A stretch of DNA of 64,000 bases, taken from positions 1-64,000 of the forward strand of contig NZ_JABFHF010000029.1 in the NCBI RefSeq assembly GCF_015476655.1. Direction: 5' to 3'. The translations under genes were made by a program, and so were the position numbers. Shown piece after piece: positions 25,501 to 34,076 of the stretch (positions are counted from its first letter, which is position 1; each line of letters begins with the position of its first letter). The DNA is from Aquiflexum lacus. GTDB lineage: Bacteria > Bacteroidota > Bacteroidia > Cytophagales > Cyclobacteriaceae. A model generated the notes under the pieces. The model was not told the DNA's origin. It made no database searches and saw nothing but the letters and a program-made list of their open reading frames with translations.

Positions 25501-27384
25501 TGTCAGTTCCTTGATGGCTTTCCACACCTGCTGGATTTCCTTGATGGTGAGCTTGGTCTGATTGAGTAGTATAAAATGTTTGCTCAGGTCTTCTTCGTCA
25601 AACAATACAAAGCAATCTGCTTCAATGTTTTCATCACGGCCTGCCCGGCCTGCTTCCTGTACATAGTTTTCAAGCGAATCAGAAATCTCATAGTGAACGA
25701 CAAGCCCCACGTCCTTTTTGTCCACGCCCATGCCAAAGGCAGAAGTAGCTACCATGATGTCCACTTCGCCGGCAATGAAAGCATTCTGGTTTTCGGTCTT
25801 TTCCGACTTGTCCATTTTCCCATGATAGGCCCGGGCCTGGAATCCATCTTTGTTCAATCTTTCTGCCAGTAAAAAGGCCCGCCGGGTCCTGGAGACATAG
25901 ATGATACTGGGACATTGCTTTTCCTCCAACAAGTCACGGAGAGCGGCAAATTTTTCTTCCTCTTTGTTTCTTTCTACCACCTCAAATTTCAGGTTGGTCC
26001 GGGAAACTGTGGAGCGGTATATTTCAAGGTTGAGAGATAGTTTTTCCTTAAAATAGCTTCGGATATCTTCAATTACTTTTTGTTTGGCAGTGGCCGTAAA
26101 GCAGGAAACGGGAATGGGATCCTGCAATCTTTTCCTTTTTTCGAGCGAACGGATAAAATCAGCGATATACAGGTAATCAATTCTGAAATCCTGTCCCCAA
26201 GAAGAGAAACAATGTGCCTCATCGATGACAAAGCGGTTGATTTTTCTGCCCAATAAAAGCCGTTCAATGGAATTGGAGCGCAGGGATTCAGGAGAAATAT
26301 ACAGCAGGGAGGCCGAACCGTCCTCCACTCTTTCAAAGGACTTGGCCCTTTCAATGGGGTCCAAGAGGCCATTTATGGTAACCGCTTCGGTGATGCCCAA
26401 AGTTTCGAGGTTATCCACCTGATCTTTCATCAGGGACTGCAAGGGGGAAATGACCACCGTCAGTGCCATTTCGTTTCTTCCCGCCATCATCGCGGGCAAT
26501 TGGAAAGTGATAGACTTCCCACCTCCTGTGGGAAAAATAGCCAAAAGGGATTTTCCATCCACGGCAGCTTGCACTGCCTTTTCCTGCAATGGTTCACCGC
26601 CATAAGACCTGAATTGGTCAAAACCAAAAATCTGTTGCAATCCCACATGGATATCATGCTTTTCATTGCAAAAGGTACAACCCTGTAAACAGGGTCGGCC
26701 CCTAAGCAGAGTCATCAAGCGGTCTGTTTCAGGAAATTGCCGAAGAACCCAAGGAGGAGTAATGCTGTAGCGGTCGCCACTGTGGATAAGTGACAAGGCA
26801 TAGGCCAATGGAAGGGGTTTTTCATTTACCAACTTTCCCAAATCTGCATGGGTGCAGAGCATTCCTTCAAATCTTTCCCAGATCATTTGCGCAGGGTTAT
26901 CCACAGACTTCTTGAAATCCAGGAATTCAAAAAAACCTTTAAAGGCATCTATATGATGTAGAAGGGCATAAAAAATATCCTGAACACCTGGATTTAAAGA
27001 CCTGAATGCACTGAGTTCGTCAAAAAACAGGGCTTTGGCTTTTAGGGCATCATTAAATGGATTATTGATGCTGTCAGACTGAAGCTTGTCATCCTTGACC
27101 AGATGGTGGTAGGGTTGTTTGGGGAAAAGCAGGGGTGATAGGTAAAGGGTATCGATGAATTTGGGAAATTTAATACCTATCCTTTCAAAATAAATGATGT
27201 CATGTCCAAAAATATTGTGGCCGCAAACGAATCCCGTACCTTTAATAAATTTCAGAAATTCATTCAGATTTTGGGAATGGAACGAATTTCCATTGGCATT
27301 AACTGCCCCAAAATCCAATATCTTGCCACTATTGGGTTCAACTTCAATATCTATGAAATTAATCTTATTTATTGATTCACTCAT
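22564..27384 (-). pseudogene. exonuclease-RecQ-UvrD fusion helicase interrupted by an amber codon
   Basis: The reading frame runs 1607 codons but is cut by a single in-frame TAG at 23506-23508, with the same frame continuing as ILSTDLIGTVGVLTK. In order there is a DnaQ-like exonuclease (FIDIEVEP with D12 and E14; CGHNIFGHD). Next is a Cys cluster (RPCLQGCTFC), then a RecQ helicase (FPTGGGKS, VIDEAHCFSSWG, YVQEAGRAGRD) and helical regions. Last is a UvrD/Rep helicase (AAGPGSGKTR, VIDEAQDMS, GDDDQNIYEFRG). The TAG falls before the last UvrD motifs (STIHKAKGREFD, LLYVGMTRAKN), so the second helicase would be incomplete. A one-base change restores it, so recent mutation, reading error or readthrough are all possible. 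The role would be DNA repair or recombination. Confidence 0.85.
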
Positions 27385-27483
27385 TCATGTAAATTGAATT
27401 ACAGTTTGTTAATGGATAGATGCAGTCAATGCGCACAATAATATCTATTTTAGTTGAGAACTTCACCAATATAATCCATAACC

Positions 27484-28488
27484 ATGAACAGAATCCCATT
27501 TGGTCTTCTTATTATTTTAATCCTCTCCTGCACCAAAACCCAAACCGATATGAATTACAAACAAGATGCCTTTATAGAAATCTTTGACCAAAAGATATTG
27601 GAAATCCTGGACCCGGAAGCCAAACTGGAAATCTTATCCACAGGCCATGCCTGGACTGAGGGGCCGCTTTGGTTGGAGGAGACCCAAACTTTGATCTTTA
27701 CCGATATCCCCAATAATGCCATCTATCAGGTAAAGGATGGGGAAAGCAGTATTTATATCAAACCTTCGGGCTACACCGGAGAAACCCAAAGAGGCGGGGA
27801 AGTCGGTGCCAATGGCCTGACTCTGGACCCTCAGGGCAGGTTGGTCATGTGCCAACATGGGGACCGCAGAATGGCGAGGATGGACAGTCCCTTGGACCAA
27901 CCTCAATCAAAATTTATGACCCTTGTGGATAACTATCAAGGAAAAAGGCTCAACAGTCCTAATGATGTGGTATTTGACAAGGCCGGAAATATGTACTTCA
28001 CAGACCCCCCTTATGGCCTGGAGTTCAATATGGATGACCCGGCCAAGGAGTTGGATTTTCAGGGAATCTATTGTCTGAAAACGGATGGGGAATTACTGCT
28101 TTTGGACAGCATTTCCCGGCCGAATGGTCTGGCATTTAGTCCGGATGAAAAATATTTCTATCTGGCCAATTCCGATCCTGACCAAGCTGTTTGGTTCAAG
28201 TATGAAGTTGGAGAAAACGGACTTATCCACAACCGTAGCCTTTTCTTCGACGCCACTTCCTATGTGGGCAAAGAAGGTTACAAGGGATTGCCCGATGGGA
28301 TGAAGGTCCACAGTTCGGGGACTATCTTTGCCACCGGTCCGGGAGGGGTGTGGATATTTGATGCAGCAGGGAAACCCCTGGCAAGAATCGCCACCGGAGA
28401 GGCTACCTCAAACTGTGCGTTTTCCACAGATGAAAAAACCTTTTTTATGACGGCCGATAGTTATGTGTTGAAGGTTAATTTGAAATGA
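27484..28488 (+). CDS. SMP-30/gluconolactonase family lipoprotein
   Basis: A 334-residue exported six-bladed propeller enzyme. The N-terminus has a lipoprotein signal (LLIILILSC, lipobox Cys at residue 16). The mature part shows the family features: AWTEGPLWLEE with the metal-binding Glu, GGEVGANGLTLDPQGRLVMCQ, NSPNDVVFDKAGNMYFTDPPYG, and SRPNGLAFSPDEKYFYLANS, which carry the Asn and Asp ligands of the divalent metal site. Such enzymes hydrolyse sugar lactones; the exact lactone is unknown. It starts 99 bases from the divergent helicase gene and appears to be monocistronic. Confidence 0.87.
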   Translation: MNRIPFGLLIILILSCTKTQTDMNYKQDAFIEIFDQKILEILDPEAKLEILSTGHAWTEGPLWLEETQTLIFTDIPNNAIYQVKDGESSIYIKPSGYTGETQRGGEVGANGLTLDPQGRLVMCQHGDRRMARMDSPLDQPQSKFMTLVDNYQGKRLNSPNDVVFDKAGNMYFTDPPYGLEFNMDDPAKELDFQGIYCLKTDGELLLLDSISRPNGLAFSPDEKYFYLANSDPDQAVWFKYEVGENGLIHNRSLFFDATSYVGKEGYKGLPDGMKVHSSGTIFATGPGGVWIFDAAGKPLARIATGEATSNCAFSTDEKTFFMTADSYVLKVNLK

Positions 28489-28581
28489 GGGGTAGATGGG
28501 AGATGTGAGACATGAGATATGAGACAAAAGACGCAAGACATAAGACATTAAAACTATCGGTCGGAAAATAGACTCCTCTAA

Positions 28582-28761
28582 ACAATAACCATCGGGATCG
28601 GAGTTGAGGATTTCAAGGCTTATAAATACCAAGAGTTTCAGGAATTGCTTGACAAAAATGGCATTGATTTTATCCTCTTGGTGACAGAAAAATTATTCAT
28701 CCAAAGAGAACAAATCGCCAATGTAAACAGCATCAAGTTTATCTTTTTGAAAGAGGTGTAA
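28582..28761 (+). pseudogene. coding remnant without a start codon
   Basis: Fifty-nine codons are open without any ATG and read like real protein (EDFKAYKYQEFQELLDK, then FIQREQIANVNSIKFIFLKEV before TAA). The protein family is not recognised. Just downstream, 28764-28859 encodes a 31-residue ORF (MPIWVSFGYQGSFPGKLAKG and so on) that may belong to the same broken locus. The rest of the 28489-29062 gap holds a dispersed repeat and a terminator. Confidence 0.4.
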
Positions 28762-28860
28762 ATATGCCAATTTGGGTTTCGTTTGGATATCAAGGTAGTT
28801 TTCCAGGAAAGCTGGCTAAAGGGATTCTTAAAGATTTGAAAAAAGAAGGTTTTTTGTAAT

Positions 28861-28930
28861 CCGTTATCCGAAGCTTGTAGCTTTGGATTATTGAGTTTAG
28901 AGCTTTTGGCTCTAGTTTTTGCTTCCCCGA
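28861..28930. repeat. dispersed repeat family B, copy 3 (inverted)
   Basis: This copy is the reverse orientation of the repeat at 2482-2598 and is closely similar to 33884-33960 (shared GAAGCTTGTAGCTT and TTGAGTTTAGAGC blocks). It has its own small inverted repeats (GAGC...GGCTC). It lies between the remnant gene and the terminator of the ABC/M1 gene. Confidence 0.7.
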
Positions 28931-29021
28931 TACTCGGGATCGGCTTTGTCTCTCCAATAAAAACATCGGAGCAGTCCTCCTTAGCTATTACCTCTCAGTT
29001 CTATCCTTCTCTTTAGCAAAA

Positions 29022-29056
29022 AAACCTTCGGGGTCAAAAAAAGACCCCAAAGGTTT
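29022..29056 (-). terminator. intrinsic terminator of the ABC/M1 operon
   Basis: Arms 29022-29035 and 29043-29056 pair over 14 bases with one mismatch around an A-rich loop. On the minus strand a run of T follows the stem. It ends seven bases past the stop of the permease/aminopeptidase gene. The stem is nearly the same as that at 34000-34034. Confidence 0.8.
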
Positions 29057-29062
29057 AGTCTT

Positions 29063-32000
29063 CTAATTTACGCTCACATTCACCACATTGTCATCGGGTA
29101 TTCTGTCAATAAGCTTGTTGTAGGGGTCAATTCCTGCTTTCACAGGAATACCCCCCTGAACTTTGATCTGAAGCTTGGTTTCTCCTGGAGCAATTTTATG
29201 TTTTTGAATGTAGAGTGGATTGGTCCGGTTACGGCCGTTCTCATCTTTATCCTCTTTGGCAAAAATCCCAATGTCCAAGTAATCCCCATCATAAATTGCC
29301 GGTGTTTCCCGACCGAGACTGTCCGCGTACAATTTCTGAGATGAAACCATCAAGGTGACCAAGTACTCCTCCTCCCCGGTCTTTTCAGCCGTGGTCTCTA
29401 TCACTTTATTTTCATAAAGGGTAATTTTGTTCCAAGTATCTTCCAGAAAATAATGCAATGAATCAGGGGTGTGTTGGGTCAAATGCCTGAGTAAATCAGA
29501 ACTGCCTGCAAAAGGAGGCGTTTCTTTCAACCCAAACTCTGCTACAAAACCTTTCAAAGCCGAATCTATAGCCTCATCCCCAATATAATCTCTCAATGCA
29601 TAAAGCACCAAAGCACCTTTTTGATACCATATATATCCGCGGTCTGCATTGATAAAGACATTTTCTTTTTTACTTTCAAACGAACGGCCCGTGAGATACC
29701 TATCCAACTCATCTTTAAGAAAGCGCTTCATATTATCCTTGCCATAAGCCCTTTCGGTCAAAATCAAAGCAGAATATTCAGCCAAAGCTTCTGAAATCAA
29801 ATTTGAGCCCCTGGTATAATTAGGTGCAATCTGATGTCCCCACCACTGATGGGCCAACTCATGGGCAGTTACAAAATACACATAATCAAAGCTGTTTGGG
29901 TCGCTGAAATCGGCAACCCAACCGAAACTTTCAGAAAAAGGAACGGTATTGGGAAAAGACTGGGCAAAGCCTGCATAACGGGGAAATTCCAAAATCCGCA
30001 TTTGCCGGAACTGGAAAGGACTGTATTTTTCTGAAAAATATACCAGCCCATCTTTATATGCTGCCAAACCTCTGTCGAGGTTATAGGTATGCCTCGGATG
30101 GTGATAAATTTCAATAGCTACTTTTTGTCCATCCGGTAACGCTACTTCATCCAACAGCACTTCATAATCTGCTGATACTATAGAAAAGAAATACTGTATA
30201 GGGGTGTCCTGTATGAAATGGAAATACCTTCTATCGTTTTCTGTCCATTCCTTTTGCAGATATCCCGGCACTACTGCAATTTGATCAGGAGAAGTACTTA
30301 CCACTGCTTCAAAATTTACAAAGTCCGCATCCTGCGAAAACAGCAGATTTCTCAATCCAAATGGATCATCATGTTTTGGAAGATCTGTATCCTTCGGCCC
30401 TAAATCATATTTTCTTCTGGTTTCATCCGAACTCAGTTCCAAGGATTCATTATAGCCGAAGCTTGGCAAAAATGCACTGGTAAAGGTCCCATTGTGGACA
30501 AGGTCTCTTCCATATCCGGAATTGGGAAAACCTTCATTCACCAAATTGGCCAAAACCTGAATCTGCAAGGTGTCCCCAGGCTGCATGGTCTGAGGCAAGG
30601 GAAGGATTTTATACCAATGCTTCTGCTCAAATTTATTTAAAATATCAAATTTTCGCTTGTCGTAACTCAAAGGAAATCTATAGTCCAATACCTTTCCATC
30701 ATGTAATATTTCAAAATTGGAAAGTGAATTGGAATGCATGTGCAAGGAATCAATAGGACTGTCCGTTTTGTTCACAATCGTCAGGTCCAATTTGAAATCC
30801 GCTTTCCTTTCTTCCGGATATACATCAGCAGTGAGAAAAACCGAGACTACTTTAGGCTGTGGTATAAACTGATAATGCTTCAATTGTTTCTCGTAATCAG
30901 CCCTTCTTTTTTCACCCTCCCGGATAGTCAGGTAGCCATTATCATACACTACTGATTGATAAATGTAAGCGCCTGAACCTATTGTAATTAAAAGAAAAAC
31001 CAAAGACAGTTTGACTACAGGAGAACTCAGACGCTGTTTTGCAATTTTCCACCTACTGGAAAAATTTGTCTCAGAACCACGGGTAAAGAAGATGCTGAAA
31101 AACAAGACCAAAAACAGACCAAAAGCTGTCCAATACAGGTTAAACCAAAATAAGGATTTGCCAAAATGACCTAAGCCATTCATATCCGACCAAATAAAAC
31201 TTGGTTTGTAAGAAAACTTAAACATGGTAAAATTGACCTTGGCCAAATCCAATACCAGGCCAATCACTACCCACACCGCAATGCTTGCAGCATGACCGGC
31301 AAATTTATTATTGAATATCAGGTGTACCACAAAAACCAACATCACCATTTGGAGGTAATCCGGATAGGTGATCAACAAGCTATCTATCAGATAAATATCA
31401 AAGTCAAACATAAAATATCCCTTCAATATTTGGACTATAACTCCTACCGGAATGGGAATAATGGCTAAAATGAAAGTAACAGCAGCCATTGCCAAAAACT
31501 TGGAAGTCAACATCACACCATCTTTGACCGGAAAGGTATCACTGATAATCGCATAGCCCGAGGATTGACTCCTGTGGATGGATTCTCCGGTAAAGAAAAC
31601 GATGATGATAAATACAAAAAGGTTGTAGTCAAAGCCTTTGAACTCCATCAGAAAACTGGTAACCGGAAAATTAGATACACTGTAAAGCGTATTGCCAACC
31701 CAGAAATCCAATGCCAGGAAGATGCCACCGCCAAGTAAAATAGATCTGAAATAAATATCTTTTAGGATATTACTTACTTCTATTTTACTTAAGGCCACTA
31801 AACTTAACCACTGATATTTCCGGGAAAAATCAGGGAAAACCCTGACTTGGGAAGGTGCTTGATACTCCTCCTCTTTTTCTGATTTTTTAGCGCCTTTAAT
31901 TCTTTCCTGAAAGAAATAAGTAAAACTAAACTTCCAATAAGCTGCCACAAAAAACAGCAATCCCGCCAAAGACCAAATCACTCTATTCAACAACAGGTTG

Positions 32001-32719
32001 CCCTGAAGCGGTAGTATAAATGTATTTTGCTCGAAAGGAGTCAGATATCTCGTTTCGTAATTGAAGGTATTCAGGGCAAAAGGGTCTAGCAGCTGAACCA
32101 GGTCTTTGTTTTCTATATCCTGTGCCAAAAAACTGGAAAACAAATAAGCAATAAACAATACAATTCCTCCGGAATAAATGGATTTGATATTTCGTGTAAA
32201 AATAATCAGGGCAAAGAAAAGCGTTCCGGCAATCCACATATTGGGCAGCACCAAAATCAGCCAAGGTTGTATATAATTGATCAAAACATGCGGCCCATAG
32301 CGCCCAGCTTCTGTCCAACCTGTGGCAGCACCTATCAGACTACCGAAATACATTCCGAACATGACGCCTGTGGTAATAAACAGGAGTACTACAAAAGAAC
32401 CCCAAAACCGGCCCATAAAATACGCCGACTTAGTAAGGGGGTAACTGAACATAAATGTTCCAGTTTTGTGTTCCAAGTCTCTATAAATGGGAACACCCAT
32501 AATGGCTGATGCCAGTAAAACTCCAAAAATCGAAATGATAGATTGAAGTGAGGCTATCACATAAGGAGAATTATGATAGACTTTTTCAGAAGCAGGAGTA
32601 AAGCCTCCCCCAAACAACAAAATTGCAATGGCAAATAACATCCCGAAATAGGCATAAGTCGCCGGCCTGGAAAACCTATACCGGATTTCAAATTTGAAAA
32701 TATTCCAAAAATCCTGCAT
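29063..32719 (-). CDS. ABC-2 type permease fused to an M1 aminopeptidase
   Basis: A 1218-residue fusion. The first 550 residues contain about a dozen membrane segments of an ABC-2 export permease (opening WNIFKFEIRYRFSRPATYAYF). After a further membrane segment near 580 comes an extracytoplasmic M1 metallopeptidase domain. The zinc motif HELAHQWWGH lies near residue 953, with the third ligand in ISEALAEYSAL. The GAMEN exopeptidase motif is not obvious, so exopeptidase specificity is uncertain. Its gene starts three bases after the ATPase gene, so the two form one transporter. The family recurs in Bacteroidota with unknown substrate; a peptide or lipoprotein transport/processing function is inference. 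Confidence 0.88.
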   Translation of the reverse strand: MQDFWNIFKFEIRYRFSRPATYAYFGMLFAIAILLFGGGFTPASEKVYHNSPYVIASLQSIISIFGVLLASAIMGVPIYRDLEHKTGTFMFSYPLTKSAYFMGRFWGSFVVLLFITTGVMFGMYFGSLIGAATGWTEAGRYGPHVLINYIQPWLILVLPNMWIAGTLFFALIIFTRNIKSIYSGGIVLFIAYLFSSFLAQDIENKDLVQLLDPFALNTFNYETRYLTPFEQNTFILPLQGNLLLNRVIWSLAGLLFFVAAYWKFSFTYFFQERIKGAKKSEKEEEYQAPSQVRVFPDFSRKYQWLSLVALSKIEVSNILKDIYFRSILLGGGIFLALDFWVGNTLYSVSNFPVTSFLMEFKGFDYNLFVFIIIVFFTGESIHRSQSSGYAIISDTFPVKDGVMLTSKFLAMAAVTFILAIIPIPVGVIVQILKGYFMFDFDIYLIDSLLITYPDYLQMVMLVFVVHLIFNNKFAGHAASIAVWVVIGLVLDLAKVNFTMFKFSYKPSFIWSDMNGLGHFGKSLFWFNLYWTAFGLFLVLFFSIFFTRGSETNFSSRWKIAKQRLSSPVVKLSLVFLLITIGSGAYIYQSVVYDNGYLTIREGEKRRADYEKQLKHYQFIPQPKVVSVFLTADVYPEERKADFKLDLTIVNKTDSPIDSLHMHSNSLSNFEILHDGKVLDYRFPLSYDKRKFDILNKFEQKHWYKILPLPQTMQPGDTLQIQVLANLVNEGFPNSGYGRDLVHNGTFTSAFLPSFGYNESLELSSDETRRKYDLGPKDTDLPKHDDPFGLRNLLFSQDADFVNFEAVVSTSPDQIAVVPGYLQKEWTENDRRYFHFIQDTPIQYFFSIVSADYEVLLDEVALPDGQKVAIEIYHHPRHTYNLDRGLAAYKDGLVYFSEKYSPFQFRQMRILEFPRYAGFAQSFPNTVPFSESFGWVADFSDPNSFDYVYFVTAHELAHQWWGHQIAPNYTRGSNLISEALAEYSALILTERAYGKDNMKRFLKDELDRYLTGRSFESKKENVFINADRGYIWYQKGALVLYALRDYIGDEAIDSALKGFVAEFGLKETPPFAGSSDLLRHLTQHTPDSLHYFLEDTWNKITLYENKVIETTAEKTGEEEYLVTLMVSSQKLYADSLGRETPAIYDGDYLDIGIFAKEDKDENGRNRTNPLYIQKHKIAPGETKLQIKVQGGIPVKAGIDPYNKLIDRIPDDNVVNVSVN

Positions 32720-32722
32720 GGC

Positions 32723-33610
32723 TTACAAAGTTATAGGGTCCACTTTTTGAGAAATGTAACTGAAATACACGTCCTCCAGGTTGGTGACTGTCGGCACAAA
32801 ACCACTTCCGGGTTCTGTTTCGCTTTTTATCCTTAAACTTAATTTCCCCTCTTTCAATTGGGTAGAAATTACATCAAACTGACCTTTATATTGAGAGAGG
32901 TCTTCCTTAGCGATACTCTTTTGATAAATCTGTCCTTCCAATTCGCTGATTCCATCAGAGGGCTTTCCTTGCATAAGCACTTCTCCGAGGCAAATAATTG
33001 CCATTTGAGAACAGAGCGTACTTACATCCTCCACAATGTGTGTGGATAAAATGACAATGGTATTTTCTCCCAATTCGCTCAGCAAGTTGTAAAACCGGTT
33101 CCTTTCTGAAGGATCCAATCCTGCCGTTGGTTCATCCACGATAATCAGCGAAGGATTTCCTGCCAATGCCTGTGCAATTCCAAATCTTTGCCTCATCCCT
33201 CCGGAAAAGGTACCCAAGGCCTTTTTTCTATCCTTATATAAGTTGACCTTGTTCAAAAGCGAATTGACGAGGTCTTTTCTTTCAGACTTATTGATTACGC
33301 CCTTCATTTGAGCTATATGGTCCAACATGACCTCAGCTGTTATTCTTGGATATAGACCAAAATCCTGCGGGAGGTAGCCCAGTTTTTCACGAAGACTTTG
33401 TTTGTCATGTAAGACATCGAGGTCGTCCAAGAATACAGATCCTGAGTCTGCGTCCTGCAGGGTAGCGATGGTTCGCATCAAGGTAGATTTGCCGGCCCCA
33501 TTTGGCCCTAAAAGACCAAACATCCCCTGATGGATGTGTAAGGAAATGTCGTTGAGCGCCTTCACTCCATTAGGATAGGTCTTGGAAAGATTTTGAATTA
33601 TAAGTTCCAT
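32723..33610 (-). CDS. ABC transporter ATP-binding protein
   Basis: A 295-residue nucleotide-binding subunit. Walker A is GLLGPNGAGKSTLM (about 33-46), Q-loop LGYLPQDFGLYP, signature LGTFSGGMRQRFGIA, Walker B SLIIVDEPTAGLD, and the switch His is in ILSTHIVEDVS. The C-terminal 70 residues form the short regulatory extension usual in ABC-2 exporters. It drives the permease/aminopeptidase encoded three bases downstream. The promoter should lie in 33611-33780, which is AT-rich. Confidence 0.93.
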   Translation of the reverse strand: MELIIQNLSKTYPNGVKALNDISLHIHQGMFGLLGPNGAGKSTLMRTIATLQDADSGSVFLDDLDVLHDKQSLREKLGYLPQDFGLYPRITAEVMLDHIAQMKGVINKSERKDLVNSLLNKVNLYKDRKKALGTFSGGMRQRFGIAQALAGNPSLIIVDEPTAGLDPSERNRFYNLLSELGENTIVILSTHIVEDVSTLCSQMAIICLGEVLMQGKPSDGISELEGQIYQKSIAKEDLSQYKGQFDVISTQLKEGKLSLRIKSETEPGSGFVPTVTNLEDVYFSYISQKVDPITL

Positions 33611-33800
33611 ATTGAATAAGGTGTGGTGAATATTTTCAAATTAAGGTTCAAAATAAGGTGTAAAAAATTAAATCTATATAATTTATCCGTTTAAAATCCA
33701 TTTAACAATAAATAATTTTGCTAATGATTCAAAAACGGACATTTTTAATTTTTGTCCTTTTAGCTTAAATCGTAATTCACAATGACCCGCAGGCAAAAAA

Positions 33801-33833
33801 ACACCCTCCAAGGAATTTGACCTTGGAGGGTGT
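33801..33833 (-). terminator. perfect hairpin terminator
   Basis: Arms 33801-33813 and 33821-33833 (ACACCCTCCAAGG and its complement) are perfectly paired with a 7-base loop, and on the minus strand seven T residues follow. It is the second hairpin downstream of the leftward S9 peptidase gene and could serve as a back-up terminator insulating the ABC operon. Confidence 0.7.
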
Positions 33834-33883
33834 ATGAGTTGTTTTTAAGTCTTACGTCTTAAACCTTAAACCTATTGTCTATT

Positions 33884-33960
33884 CCGGTTTTCCGAAGCTT
33901 GTAGCTTCGGATCATTGAGTTTAGAGCCTCTGGCTCTAGTTTTTGCTTTCCCGATCGGGA
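33884..33960. repeat. dispersed repeat family B, copy 4 (inverted)
   Basis: This copy is closest to 28861-28930 (shared CCGAAGCTTGTAGCTT and GGCTCTAGTTTTTGCTT blocks, same orientation) and opposite to 2482-2598 and 10262-10373. It sits between two terminators. No gene is recognised in the 33611-34076 gap. Confidence 0.7.
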
Positions 33961-33999
33961 CAGGACTTTGGTTCTTAACTCAAGCCTTTAATAACAAAA

Positions 34000-34034
34000 A
34001 AACCTTCGGGGTCTAAAAAAGACCCCAAAGGTTT
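34000..34034 (-). terminator. intrinsic terminator of the S9 peptidase gene
   Basis: Arms 34000-34013 and 34021-34034 pair over 14 bases with one mismatch, followed by a T run on the minus strand. It lies 43 bases past the stop codon. Stem and loop are nearly identical to the terminator at 29022-29056. Confidence 0.78.
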
Positions 34035-34076
34035 AGCGGTTTTTAAGTCTTGCGTCTTCCTTCTTAAATCTTACGT

